This document shows, piece by piece, positions 1-6,141 of a stretch of DNA of 15,192 nt. The DNA is taken from contig JAJOKU010000039.1 of the NCBI GenBank assembly GCA_021129695.1, positions 1 through 15,192 on the forward strand, read 5' to 3'. The position numbers and the translations under genes were made by a program. Numbering within the stretch: the first letter of the stretch is position 1; every line of letters starts with the position of its first letter. A model generated the notes under the pieces. That model worked only from the letters and a program-made list of their open reading frames with translations. It ran no database searches and was not told the DNA's origin. Source of the stretch: a candidate division NPL-UPA2 bacterium. GTDB lineage: Bacteria > NPL-UPA2 > JAGMAN01.

Positions 1-3
1 TAA

Positions 4-1209
4 GGACTTCCTGATATTATAGCAGAATGGCTCAATCTGCCAAGTGTAAAATTTGATAAGGCAATCACTCATAGTGATTCCACCGAAATCCATCTTAGGA
101 GAGATTACTCCCCAGGATTCACCTGCTCTGGCTGTGGTCAGATGTCCTTCTGGAGCTGGGACTGCCGGGAAGCCAGAATCAGAGATCTGTCTGTCTTTGA
201 GTTTAAGACCTACTTGGTCATGGATAAACATCGCACCAATTGCCCAAACTGTGGGGTGAAGATTGAAAAACTTGAGTTTGCTGACCTTTACTCCCGATGC
301 ACTACCAGATTTGAGGAACTGGTTGCCTGGCTATGCCGTATGGCCAGCCTCAAACAGGTAGCTGAACTCCTTGACCTTGACTGGAAAACAGTCAAAGCGA
401 TTGATAAGAAGTACCTGGAGAAACAGTTTGCTATTCCAGACTACGATGGTTTAAGGCTACTGGCAGTAGATGAGATAGCTCCCCATAAAGGCCATAACTA
501 CTTTACAGTGGTTATGGACTTAGAGCGAACTCGGGTAGTCTGGGTTGGCAAGGGTCGAAGTCAAGAAACCCTGGATCAGTTTTTCAAAGAACTTGGCCTG
601 GAAAGGAGCAAAAGGATAGAGGCAGTAGCCTGTGACATGTGGGACCCATACATTGCCTCTATCAAAGAGCATGCTCCAGGAGCCAAAATAGTATTTGATA
701 AATTCCATGTCATTAAGAGCTACTCCAGGGTCATAGACAAAGTAAGAAATATCGAGTTTAAGAGAGCCGCTGAGGAGAAGAAAGAAACCAACAAAGGCAC
801 TAAATATCTTCTCCTGAAAAATAGAGATAAACTTAAGAAGGATCAGAAAGAACAGCTCCAGACACTCCTTGAATTAAATCAGAATATAAACATTGCCTAT
901 ATGCTGAAGGATGACCTTAAAAGGCTCTGGAATTATAAATCCACTGGCTGGGCTAACAGATGTCTTGACTCTTGGATTAGCACTGCCATAGCCAGCAATA
1001 TCAAGCCTCTTATGAAGTTTGCCGAGATGCTGGATAACTATCGTTATGGTCTTATCAACCACTGCTATTACCCTATAGACACTGGTAAATTAGAGGGGAT
1101 GAATAACAAGATCAAGGTCATCAAGCGCATTGCTTATGGGTTCCATGACGATGATTATTTTATCCTGAAGATAAAACAAGGTTGTTCACCCCCACTGGAC
1201 ACTTCATGA
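4..1209 (+). CDS. ISL3-family (IS204/IS1001/IS1096/IS1165) transposase, N-terminus unclear
   Basis: This is a DDE transposase that moves an insertion sequence. The frame is open from base 4, directly after an in-frame TAA at 1-3. The first ATG (142) cannot be the true start, because it lies after the first half of the zinc ribbon (Cys-Ser-Gly-Cys, 124-135). The second half is Cys-Pro-Asn-Cys at residues 34-37 counted from that ATG. A helix-turn-helix region follows (about 65-90). The likely catalytic triad is D110 (in VDEIAPHKGH), D165 (in CDMWDP) and E318 (in GKLEGMNNKIK), which is the ISL3 pattern. No ATG, GTG or TTG lies in frame between 4 and 124. Frame 2 at the window edge reads KDFL, and one extra base near position 12 would join it to DIIAEWLNLP, so a frameshift at the N-terminus is possible (inference). 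The last codons, from about 1181, may already lie in the right terminal inverted repeat, as is common in ISL3 elements. The left end is outside the window. Confidence 0.88.
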   Translation, partial: GLPDIIAEWLNLPSVKFDKAITHSDSTEIHLRRDYSPGFTCSGCGQMSFWSWDCREARIRDLSVFEFKTYLVMDKHRTNCPNCGVKIEKLEFADLYSRCTTRFEELVAWLCRMASLKQVAELLDLDWKTVKAIDKKYLEKQFAIPDYDGLRLLAVDEIAPHKGHNYFTVVMDLERTRVVWVGKGRSQETLDQFFKELGLERSKRIEAVACDMWDPYIASIKEHAPGAKIVFDKFHVIKSYSRVIDKVRNIEFKRAAEEKKETNKGTKYLLLKNRDKLKKDQKEQLQTLLELNQNINIAYMLKDDLKRLWNYKSTGWANRCLDSWISTAIASNIKPLMKFAEMLDNYRYGLINHCYYPIDTGKLEGMNNKIKVIKRIAYGFHDDDYFILKIKQGCSPPLDTS

Positions 1210-1246
1210 CTGAGGCAAAATTTCATTCTTGGAGAAGAAAAGAGTC

Positions 1247-1330
1247 AATGTGGATATTGACGATGTGGATAAGTCTTTGACTTAACCACATACTTGGATA
1301 ACCCTTCGGGTTACCCACAATCTCCACATT
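1247..1330. repeat. Nested inverted repeat built from DnaA-box-like 9-mers
   Basis: An 8-bp outer arm (aatgtgga, 1247-1254; tccacatt, 1323-1330) encloses two hairpins. Hairpin 1 is at 1264-1290: a 5-bp stem (tgtgg/ccaca), an a-a mismatch, a 6-bp stem (taagtc/gactta) and the loop ttt. Hairpin 2 is at 1295-1317: a 3-bp stem, an a-c mismatch, a 6-bp stem (taaccc/gggtta) and the loop ttc. TGTGGATAA at 1264-1272 is the exact reverse complement of the DnaA box TTATCCACA. TGTGGATAT (1249-1257), TTAACCACA (1282-1290) and TTACCCACA (1311-1319) each differ from the box or its complement at one base. Weaker matches are at 1293-1301 and 1320-1328. The structure is read directly from the sequence; DnaA binding is inference. 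Confidence 0.7.
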
Positions 1331-1529
1331 ATTACTGTTATTAAATTTTCAAAGAACTCAAGGCACTATGAAAGAGAATTACCCTTTACTACTATTTTTG
1401 GAGAAGAGCCGATTTTCAAAACCATTTGACCTAATTCCTTATTATAAAAGCACTTACAATAAAGAAATCTTGGCGGAAAAGAGGTTAAAAAATCGTTTTT
1501 CTTCCCCCAAAAAATCCCAAAGTCTAATC
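1331..1529. other. AT-rich non-coding spacer
   Basis: Together with the inverted repeat before it, this completes the 320-bp gene-free gap between the transposase and tRNA-Pro. It is AT-rich, especially 1329-1350 (attattactgttattaaatt) and 1440-1470. I see no gene or clear promoter in it. On the - strand, downstream of the tRNA, T-runs occur at 1496-1518 without a convincing GC-rich stem, so I do not call a terminator. Confidence 0.5.
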
Positions 1530-1608
1530 TGGTCGGGGTGGGCGGATTTGAACCGCCGACCTCTTGCTCCCGAAGCAAGCGCGCTAAACCAGACTGCGCT
1601 ACACCCCG
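1530..1608 (-). tRNA. tRNA-Pro (anticodon CGG), CCA encoded
   Basis: The cloverleaf is read on the - strand. The acceptor stem pairs CGGGGTG (1608-1602) with CACCCCG (1540-1534), followed by discriminator A (1533) and an encoded CCA (1532-1530). The D arm is GCGC/GCGC. The anticodon stem is CTTGC/GCAAG around the loop TTCGGGA, giving anticodon CGG with G at position 37, as expected for tRNA-Pro. The T arm is GGCGG-TTCAAAT-CCGCC. It decodes CCG. It sits downstream of pcm on the same strand, with a possible promoter of its own overlapping the pcm 3' end. A 9-bp direct repeat, gtctaatct, flanks it (1522-1530 and 1611-1619). Confidence 0.97.
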
Positions 1609-1642
1609 AGGTCTAATCTCTGGAAATCCTCCTAAGGCTTTC

Positions 1643-1672
1643 ACTATATTCTGCATTACCTCTTCCAGCCAA
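1643..1672 (-). promoter_or_regulatory. Possible sigma-70 promoter for tRNA-Pro
   Basis: On the - strand, TTGGCT (1672-1667) serves as the -35 and TATAGT (1648-1643) as the -10, with an 18-bp spacer. The -10 matches the consensus at five of six positions. Transcription would start near 1636, about 28 nt before the mature tRNA 5' end. The -35 lies inside the last codons of pcm. This is motif evidence only; read-through from pcm is also possible. Confidence 0.38.
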
Positions 1673-2297
1673 ATTCACCAATGAGGGGAACGAAGACGCA
1701 GCCGCAGACCTTTCTCCTCTCTACCTTGCCCTTCCTCTTCCTGGCCACAACCAACTCCTGGGAGAAACTGCCCCCCACTGGAATAACCATCCTGCCCCCC
1801 TCCGAGAGCTGGTCGAGCAAAGTCTGTGGAATATCGGGCGAGCCAGCCGTCACTATAAGTGCCTGATAAGGGGAATACTCCTCCCATCCCTTGGTGCCAT
1901 CACCAACCTTTAGCTTCACATTAGTGTAACCCAACTCGGCTAAGATTTCTTTTGCCTTCAGGCTCAGCTTCTCAACTCTCTCTATGCTATAAACCTCCTT
2001 GGCTAACTTAGCCAAAATTGCTGCCTGATAGCCGCAGCCAGTGCCTATCTCCAGCACTTTTTCATTACCCTCGAGCTCCATACATTCGGTCATGAGAGCT
2101 ACCATGTAGGGCTGAGAGATAGTCTGTCCCTCCCCAATGGGTAAGGGATGGTCGCTGTAGGCGCTCTGCTCCTGTTCCTTGCTGACGAACCGATGCCGGG
2201 GGATTTCCTCCATGGCCTTAAGAACTCGCTCATCCTTTAAGCCCCTTCCTCTCAACTGGACCTCGACCATCGTCTTCCTTTCCTCGTCAAAGTTCAT
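1656..2297 (-). CDS. pcm: Protein-L-isoaspartate O-methyltransferase
   Basis: A cytosolic repair enzyme. It uses S-adenosylmethionine to methylate the carboxyl group of isoaspartyl residues formed by ageing of Asn and Asp, which lets them revert. The 213-aa length is normal for bacterial Pcm. The N-terminal helix (MVEVQLRGRGL, about 10-20) and the stretch IPRHRFV (32-38) are characteristic. GEGQTISQP (56-63) contains the active-site Ser region, and VLEIGTGCGYQ (81-91) is the SAM-binding motif I. LIVTAGSPDIP is the post-motif region found in this family. Just upstream of the ATG is GAGAGG with 5-nt spacing. The gene follows a short antitoxin-like frame, is the last protein gene of the - strand run, and is followed by tRNA-Pro. 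The assignment is firm. Confidence 0.96.
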   Translation of the reverse strand: MNFDEERKTMVEVQLRGRGLKDERVLKAMEEIPRHRFVSKEQEQSAYSDHPLPIGEGQTISQPYMVALMTECMELEGNEKVLEIGTGCGYQAAILAKLAKEVYSIERVEKLSLKAKEILAELGYTNVKLKVGDGTKGWEEYSPYQALIVTAGSPDIPQTLLDQLSEGGRMVIPVGGSFSQELVVARKRKGKVERRKVCGCVFVPLIGEFGWKR

Positions 2298-2315
2298 GGG
2301 TTCCTCTCGGCTATC

Positions 2316-2447
2316 CTATTGCCAATCTCTCAAAGTGGTCTTTTCCCAATCATCATTCAAGGTCTTACCTTCTTTCGTAGCCTGATAACCCTCAATAAGT
2401 AATCTGTCTAACTTTTGCCTCTTTTCTCTTTCAATACAGATAACCAT
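2316..2447 (-). pseudogene. 43-codon antitoxin-like remnant (MazE/RHH C-terminal tail)
   Basis: A short frame begins with ATG at 2447-2445, 15 nt after the glycosyltransferase stop codon, and ends with TAG at 2318-2316, 18 nt before pcm. A GGGCGG sequence precedes the ATG by about 10 nt. The protein reads REKRQKLDRLLIEGYQ then ATKEGKTLNDDWEKTTLRDW. To me this resembles the C-terminal, toxin-binding tail of small MazE/ribbon-helix-helix antitoxins, with a charged helix, then IEGY, then a DWE...L.DW ending. The N-terminal DNA-binding ribbon-helix-helix is missing and no toxin gene follows, since pcm comes next. It is either a decayed antitoxin fragment or a small orphan peptide gene. The resemblance is from memory of the family pattern, so confidence is modest. 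Confidence 0.45.
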
Positions 2448-2462
2448 TTTCGAATGCCGCCC

Positions 2463-3188
2463 TTACATCCACTTAAATAGGTTTTTTAGAACTAATTTCG
2501 TAAAGCGCAATGTATCCAGGAGAGGTTTTATTTTGCTCGATTCATTCAGATAAATAGTCCTGATGGGAATTGACCCCATCTGGTATCCCTGGCGGCTAGC
2601 CTTTACTAATATCTCTGATTCAGTATCGAAATTAGAGGTAACTAACTTAACATCCCTTAGAACATCGGTTCTTATTAATCGATAGCCAGACTGACTGTCC
2701 TCAATTCTCCGATGGCTGAGGCGGGAAATAATCCAGGAGGTGACCCTATTAGTCCAGAGCCGAATTAGGGGCATACTATGAATATCTCCCATCCGATTGC
2801 CTATGATGATGCCCGCTTCCCCTTTCCGAGCGGCTTGAATGAACTTGGGGACCTCTTTCCAGTCGTGCTGCCCATCAGCATCCATCGTAATAACGGCATG
2901 AAAATCTTCCTTGAGGGCATACTCAAAACCAGTCCTTAAGGCCGCTCCCTTCCCCATTCTCTTAGGGTGACGGAGAACCCGGGCCCCTCTGGCCTTAGAT
3001 TCTTCGGCTGTAGTATCAGTGGAGCCATCATCAACCACTATCACTTCTTTAACTAAAGGCAGGAGATGCTCTATTAAATGAGGAATGGTTTTCGCCTCAT
3101 TAAAAGCAGGAATGATCACCCCTACTTTAGAGCATTGGGATTTCAATAGCTGTGAATTTTTGGTTTGTATTTTTGATTTTTTATGCAA
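2463..3188 (-). CDS. Family 2 glycosyltransferase (polyprenyl-phosphate sugar synthase type)
   Basis: A GT-A fold inverting glycosyltransferase, likely transferring a sugar from a nucleotide sugar to polyprenyl phosphate or a cell-envelope acceptor on the cytosolic face. The first beta strand is VGVIIPAFNE (22-31). DDGS (53-56) binds the nucleotide, DADGQ (103-107) is the metal-binding DxD motif, and QSGYR (166-170) is typical of the DPM1/DPG-synthase-like branch. The 241 residues contain no membrane segment, as in soluble DPM1-like enzymes. The start is TTG at 3188-3186, supported by GGGGAGG about 9 nt upstream. It overlaps the hisA 3' end by 8 bp, so the two are probably translationally coupled. 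It occupies the position where hisF often follows hisA, but is not a histidine gene. The exact sugar and acceptor cannot be told. Confidence 0.88.
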   Translation of the reverse strand: MHKKSKIQTKNSQLLKSQCSKVGVIIPAFNEAKTIPHLIEHLLPLVKEVIVVDDGSTDTTAEESKARGARVLRHPKRMGKGAALRTGFEYALKEDFHAVITMDADGQHDWKEVPKFIQAARKGEAGIIIGNRMGDIHSMPLIRLWTNRVTSWIISRLSHRRIEDSQSGYRLIRTDVLRDVKLVTSNFDTESEILVKASRQGYQMGSIPIRTIYLNESSKIKPLLDTLRFTKLVLKNLFKWM

Positions 3189-3900
3189 CAGCTATAGCCT
3201 CCCCAAACTCAATCCTTCCTTCATAGAGGGCTTTGCCAATGATGATTCCCTCCAGGCCCTCCCTTTCTAATCTCTTAAGCCTTCTAACATCCTCTAAGCT
3301 GGAAATCCCTCCCGAGGCAATAAGGGAGACATTGGTTCCCTGAAGTATCTCCTCTAAACTTTTTACACCTGGACCAGTTAGCATCCCATCCCGTCGGACA
3401 TCAGTGAAGATTATCGTCCTCACCTCTAAATTCTCCATCTCCCGGGCCAAAGTAACTGCCTCCTTGGAGGTAAGCTCCGTCCATCCCCTCACCGCCACCA
3501 AGCCATCCTTGACATCGATTCCGATGGCCACTCTCTTCCCAAACTCCTGACAGGCTTCTCTAACTAAATCTGGTGCCGCGGAGGCCTGCGTGCCTAAGAT
3601 GACTCTTCTTATCCCCTTACTTAGAACCTCTCTGACCGTCTCCAGGCTTCTTACCCCTCCCCCCATCTGGATGGGTATGTCAACTTCCGAGGCAATCTTT
3701 CCCACCAGTTCCAAATTCACTGGCTCTCCTTCCCGGGCTCCATCCAGGTCAACGATGTGGAGTAAACGAGCTCCTTCTCCTTCCCACCTTTTTGCTACCT
3801 TAACCGGGTCATCATGGTAAACTGTCTCCTGGTGGAAATCCCCCTGGACTAATCTGACCACTCTCCCTCCTCGGATGTCAATAGCGGGGATGATAAGCAT
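3181..3900 (-). CDS. hisA: HisA, ProFAR isomerase (1-(5-phosphoribosyl)-5-[(5-phosphoribosylamino)methylideneamino]imidazole-4-carboxamide isomerase)
   Basis: Catalyses the Amadori rearrangement of ProFAR to PRFAR, the fourth step of histidine synthesis. It is a 239-aa (beta/alpha)8 barrel of normal length. The catalytic pair is visible: D8 in IIPAIDI, and D129 in IGIDVKDG, which runs on into VAVRGW. The two half-barrel phosphate-binding sites are at MGGGVRS (79-85) and IASGGISS near residue 200. D167 in FTDVRRDGM is also conserved. The VAVRGW and D129 context fits HisA rather than HisF. The ATG abuts the hisB stop (TAG directly followed by ATG), indicating coupled translation. hisF, whose product uses PRFAR, is not next door. 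Confidence 0.96.
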   Translation of the reverse strand: MLIIPAIDIRGGRVVRLVQGDFHQETVYHDDPVKVAKRWEGEGARLLHIVDLDGAREGEPVNLELVGKIASEVDIPIQMGGGVRSLETVREVLSKGIRRVILGTQASAAPDLVREACQEFGKRVAIGIDVKDGLVAVRGWTELTSKEAVTLAREMENLEVRTIIFTDVRRDGMLTGPGVKSLEEILQGTNVSLIASGGISSLEDVRRLKRLEREGLEGIIIGKALYEGRIEFGEAIAVA

Positions 3901-4491
3901 CTACAACTTCCCTTTGGTTGAAGGGACACCCTTTACCCTATTATCAATCTGGGTAGCCTGATCTAATGCTTGACCCAAAGCCTTGAATATGGCTTCTAAG
4001 ATGTGATGGCTGTTCTTCCCGTAGAGGAGATTGACGTGAACAGTGATGCCGCCATGAGTGGAGAAAGCTCTCAGGAACTCTTCCACCAATTGAGGTGCAA
4101 AACCATCCACCTTCCTCCTCTTACCAGGAACGTTAAAGGCAAGGTATGGACGGCTGCTTATATCTAAGGCTGTCAGGGCCAAAGCTTCGTCCATAGGAGC
4201 ATAGGCAAATCCAAATCGCCTTATGTGTTTGCGCTTACCCAGCGCTTTCTTAAAGGCTTCTCCTAAGGAGATTCCAATATCCTCCACCGTATGATGCTCA
4301 TCCACCTCTAAATCTCCCCTTGCTGTTAAGCTTAGGTCAAATAGTCCATGTTTAATTAAAAGACTGAGCATGTGATTCAAAAATGGAATGTTAGTATCTA
4401 TCTTATATTTCCCCTGGCCGTCCAGATCAAGTTCTAACTTGATCTTTGTTTCCCTGGTTCTGCGCTCAACCTTTGCTCTTCTAGCCCTCAT
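3901..4491 (-). CDS. hisB: Imidazoleglycerol-phosphate dehydratase (monofunctional HisB)
   Basis: Dehydrates imidazole glycerol phosphate to imidazole acetol phosphate in histidine synthesis. The protein has 196 aa and no N-terminal phosphatase domain, so it is the monofunctional form. Both metal-binding motifs are present: DEHHTVEDIG (64-73) and NSHHILEA (160-167). Other family hallmarks are FLNHMLSLL (37-45), SSRPYLAFN (112-120), STHGGITVHV (144-153) and the C-terminal PSTKG. The gene is directly followed by hisA. Upstream, GGGGGG lies about 9 nt before the ATG, and beyond that is a palindrome-filled gap of about 200 bp separating it from hisD. Confidence 0.96.
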   Translation of the reverse strand: MRARRAKVERRTRETKIKLELDLDGQGKYKIDTNIPFLNHMLSLLIKHGLFDLSLTARGDLEVDEHHTVEDIGISLGEAFKKALGKRKHIRRFGFAYAPMDEALALTALDISSRPYLAFNVPGKRRKVDGFAPQLVEEFLRAFSTHGGITVHVNLLYGKNSHHILEAIFKALGQALDQATQIDNRVKGVPSTKGKL

Positions 4492-4519
4492 TATTCATGC
4501 CCCCCTTGAAACTGGAACA

Positions 4520-4674
4520 GAAGGGCTACCCAGCAGGCTTTCCCCACCGCTTTGCTTCGCAAAGCGAAGCAGTGGGGATGCGGCCCTTCGCCCTGAAGAA
4601 TGCATAGCATTCCCAGGATAAAGTCCCCGAAATCCCTTGGATTTCAGGGGAGGTGGATTACTTTAAGTAATCCA
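4520..4674. repeat. Tandem hairpin island in the hisD-hisB gap
   Basis: The 200-bp gap contains a series of near-perfect stem-loops with 3-nt loops. (1) At 4541-4578, tccccac/gtgggga encloses cgctttgc-ttc-gcaaagcg, and an outer gaagggc (4520-4526) pairs with gcccttc (4583-4589). (2) At 4592-4618, cctg/cagg encloses gaatgc-ata-gcattc. (3) At 4624-4651, tcccc-gaaatcc-ctt-ggatttc-a-gggga. (4) At 4654-4674, tggattact-tta-agtaatcca. The island begins within 20 bp of the hisD stop codon on the transcribed strand. No T-run follows the stems on the - strand, so these are not simple intrinsic terminators. Hairpins 1 and 3 have the same plan (outer 5-7 bp arm, small asymmetry, inner 7-8 bp stem, 3-nt loop) as those at 1264-1317. 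Confidence 0.75.
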
Positions 4675-4691
4675 GGTTACCCATTTTTTTC

Positions 4692-5918
4692 TCACCCCTT
4701 CTTGCCCATCCTCACCCTAATTGAGTCAGCATGGGCTCTCATCCCTTCCATTTCAGCTAATCTGGTAACTGCCTCGGCTACCTTTTTTAACTGTTCCGAG
4801 CTATATGAGATGATATTTGACCTTCTTCGGAAGTCATCCACTCCCAGACCGGAAGAGAACTTAGCTGTGCCTCCGGTGGGAAGAATGTGACTGGGACCGG
4901 CTATATAGTCACCCACTGCCGTTGGCGTATAGGGTCCTATGAAAATGGTGCCCGCCCTGGTAATCTTTCTTAGAATCTTTTTTGGGCGGTGGACCATAAT
5001 TTCCAGGTGCTCGGGAGCTATTCTATTAATCAGGTGGATAGCTTCTTCCATGGTCTTAGTAACAATTATGTAGCTCTCTTTGGCTTCCCTTTCTACTTTC
5101 TTGGCTAAACTCATGGAAGTGGTGAGAAGGGCTGATATACCCTCTACATGCTCGGCCTGTGCTTTAAGGTCTGAGATGATAAAGGAAGCCTTGGCTCTCC
5201 CATCGGCTAAGATGACTACTTCGCTTGGGCCAGGGAGCATCTCAATGCCAACCTGACCGAAGAGCTGTCTCTTGGCTGAAATAACATACTTGTTCCCCGG
5301 TCCGATGATCTTCTGAACCTTTGGTATGGTTTCTGTGCCAAAGGCCAAAGCCGAAATGGCCTGAGCTCCCCCCACCCTGTATACTTCATTCAGGCCAAGT
5401 AGACTGACTACTCCTAATAGATATGGGTTAATGGAACCATCTCTTCCTGGCGGTGTGGCCACCACTATGTCTTTAACACCAGCTACCTGAGCCACGGTAA
5501 CCGTCATAAGCAAAGTAGATACCAGAGCAGTGGGAACATAAATTCCTACTCTCTCAATAGGCAGGTAGCTTTGTCCTAAGAGGAGACCATCTCTTGTGGA
5601 TATCCATGACTTTCTCATCTCCCTCTTATGAAATTTAGTTATATTTCTTCTAACTGAATTGAAAACTTTTAATAACTGCTTATCGAGCTTCTCAACCGCT
5701 TCCCTTATCTCCTCTTCTGAAACTCTCAACTGGAAAGCCCCTAGTGAGACTCCATCGAATTTCCTTGTATACTTTAAGACTGCCTTATCTCCCCGGCGGC
5801 GAACATCCTTGATGACCTCCTTGACTACCTCCTCTACTTCCTCTCCTGCAGGGTATCTATTAACAATTTTCTCCATCTTTTCGTGCTCTTCCCACGCTTT
5901 GATTATAACCTTACTCAT
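4692..5918 (-). CDS. hisD: Histidinol dehydrogenase
   Basis: A zinc enzyme that oxidises L-histidinol to L-histidine in two NAD-dependent steps, the end of the pathway. It has 408 aa, slightly shorter than the usual 425-435. Family motifs are present: GGAQAISALAFGTETIP (183-199), IGPGNKYV (205-212), GPSEVVILAD (230-239), and QAEH with Q254 and H257. APEHLEI contributes E303 and H304, GDYIAGPSHILPTGG contributes D337, and H396 lies in EGMRAHADSI. These cover the expected zinc ligands and the catalytic Glu/His. One oddity: the normally conserved PGG-A-YPS loop after ERVGIYVP (residues 122-129) is replaced by TALVST and is about three residues shorter. The gene lies between two palindrome-rich gaps. 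hisG, often found between murA and hisD, is absent. Confidence 0.95.
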   Translation of the reverse strand: MSKVIIKAWEEHEKMEKIVNRYPAGEEVEEVVKEVIKDVRRRGDKAVLKYTRKFDGVSLGAFQLRVSEEEIREAVEKLDKQLLKVFNSVRRNITKFHKREMRKSWISTRDGLLLGQSYLPIERVGIYVPTALVSTLLMTVTVAQVAGVKDIVVATPPGRDGSINPYLLGVVSLLGLNEVYRVGGAQAISALAFGTETIPKVQKIIGPGNKYVISAKRQLFGQVGIEMLPGPSEVVILADGRAKASFIISDLKAQAEHVEGISALLTTSMSLAKKVEREAKESYIIVTKTMEEAIHLINRIAPEHLEIMVHRPKKILRKITRAGTIFIGPYTPTAVGDYIAGPSHILPTGGTAKFSSGLGVDDFRRRSNIISYSSEQLKKVAEAVTRLAEMEGMRAHADSIRVRMGKKG

Positions 5919-5935
5919 TTCCTAATCCACCAATC

Positions 5936-6139
5936 TGCTCGGTCGCCGCGCGAGTCGATTTTTTTCCGCAGGTGCGAGGGCTCGGTTTTAAGCAGGGCGT
6001 TTTTATGCCCGAGCGGGCATGGTGTCCGAAGGACGAGCGAGGGCAGAAAATCGAGCGCCGCCGCACCTCGCTGGGGTGTGGCAAGCGATCCTGCGAAAAA
6101 CGAGACCGAGCAAACCTGCGAACGGCTATGCCTAGACTT
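5936..6139. repeat. Multi-arm palindromic element after murA
   Basis: The 223-bp gap is almost wholly base-paired. The outer arm is tgctcggtc (5936-5944) with gaccgagca (6104-6112). Inside it, cgcagg (5967-5972) pairs with cctgcg (6090-6095), extended by a T-run against an A-run (5961-5965, 6096-6100). Next, gcgagg (5974-5979) pairs with cctcgc (6066-6071), and ctcggtttt (5981-5989) with aaaatcgag (6047-6055). Two small hairpins sit at the tip: tgccc-gagc-gggca at 6006-6019 and gtcc-gaa-ggac at 6023-6033. The end nearest murA (6118-6139) matches the element at 7578-7599 at 19 of 22 positions. It starts 2 bp after the murA stop codon and holds no credible gene. Confidence 0.75.
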
Positions 6140-6141
6140 CT

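Noticed and set aside
1247..1530. The DnaA-box cluster plus AT-rich tract as the chromosomal origin.
   Set aside because: Not claimed as oriC: no dnaA, dnaN, gidA or rpmH nearby, and essential genes are oriented toward it. It is kept only as a finding to test.
1366..1656. A 96-codon open frame on the - strand whose ATG overlaps the pcm stop codon.
   Set aside because: It reads straight through tRNA-Pro and ends in AT-rich spacer; the translation across the tRNA is the familiar artefact of frames over tRNA genes.
4520..4674. The hairpins after hisD as Rho-independent terminators.
   Set aside because: On the transcribed strand the stems are not followed by a U-run, and several stand in tandem; this does not fit a simple intrinsic terminator.
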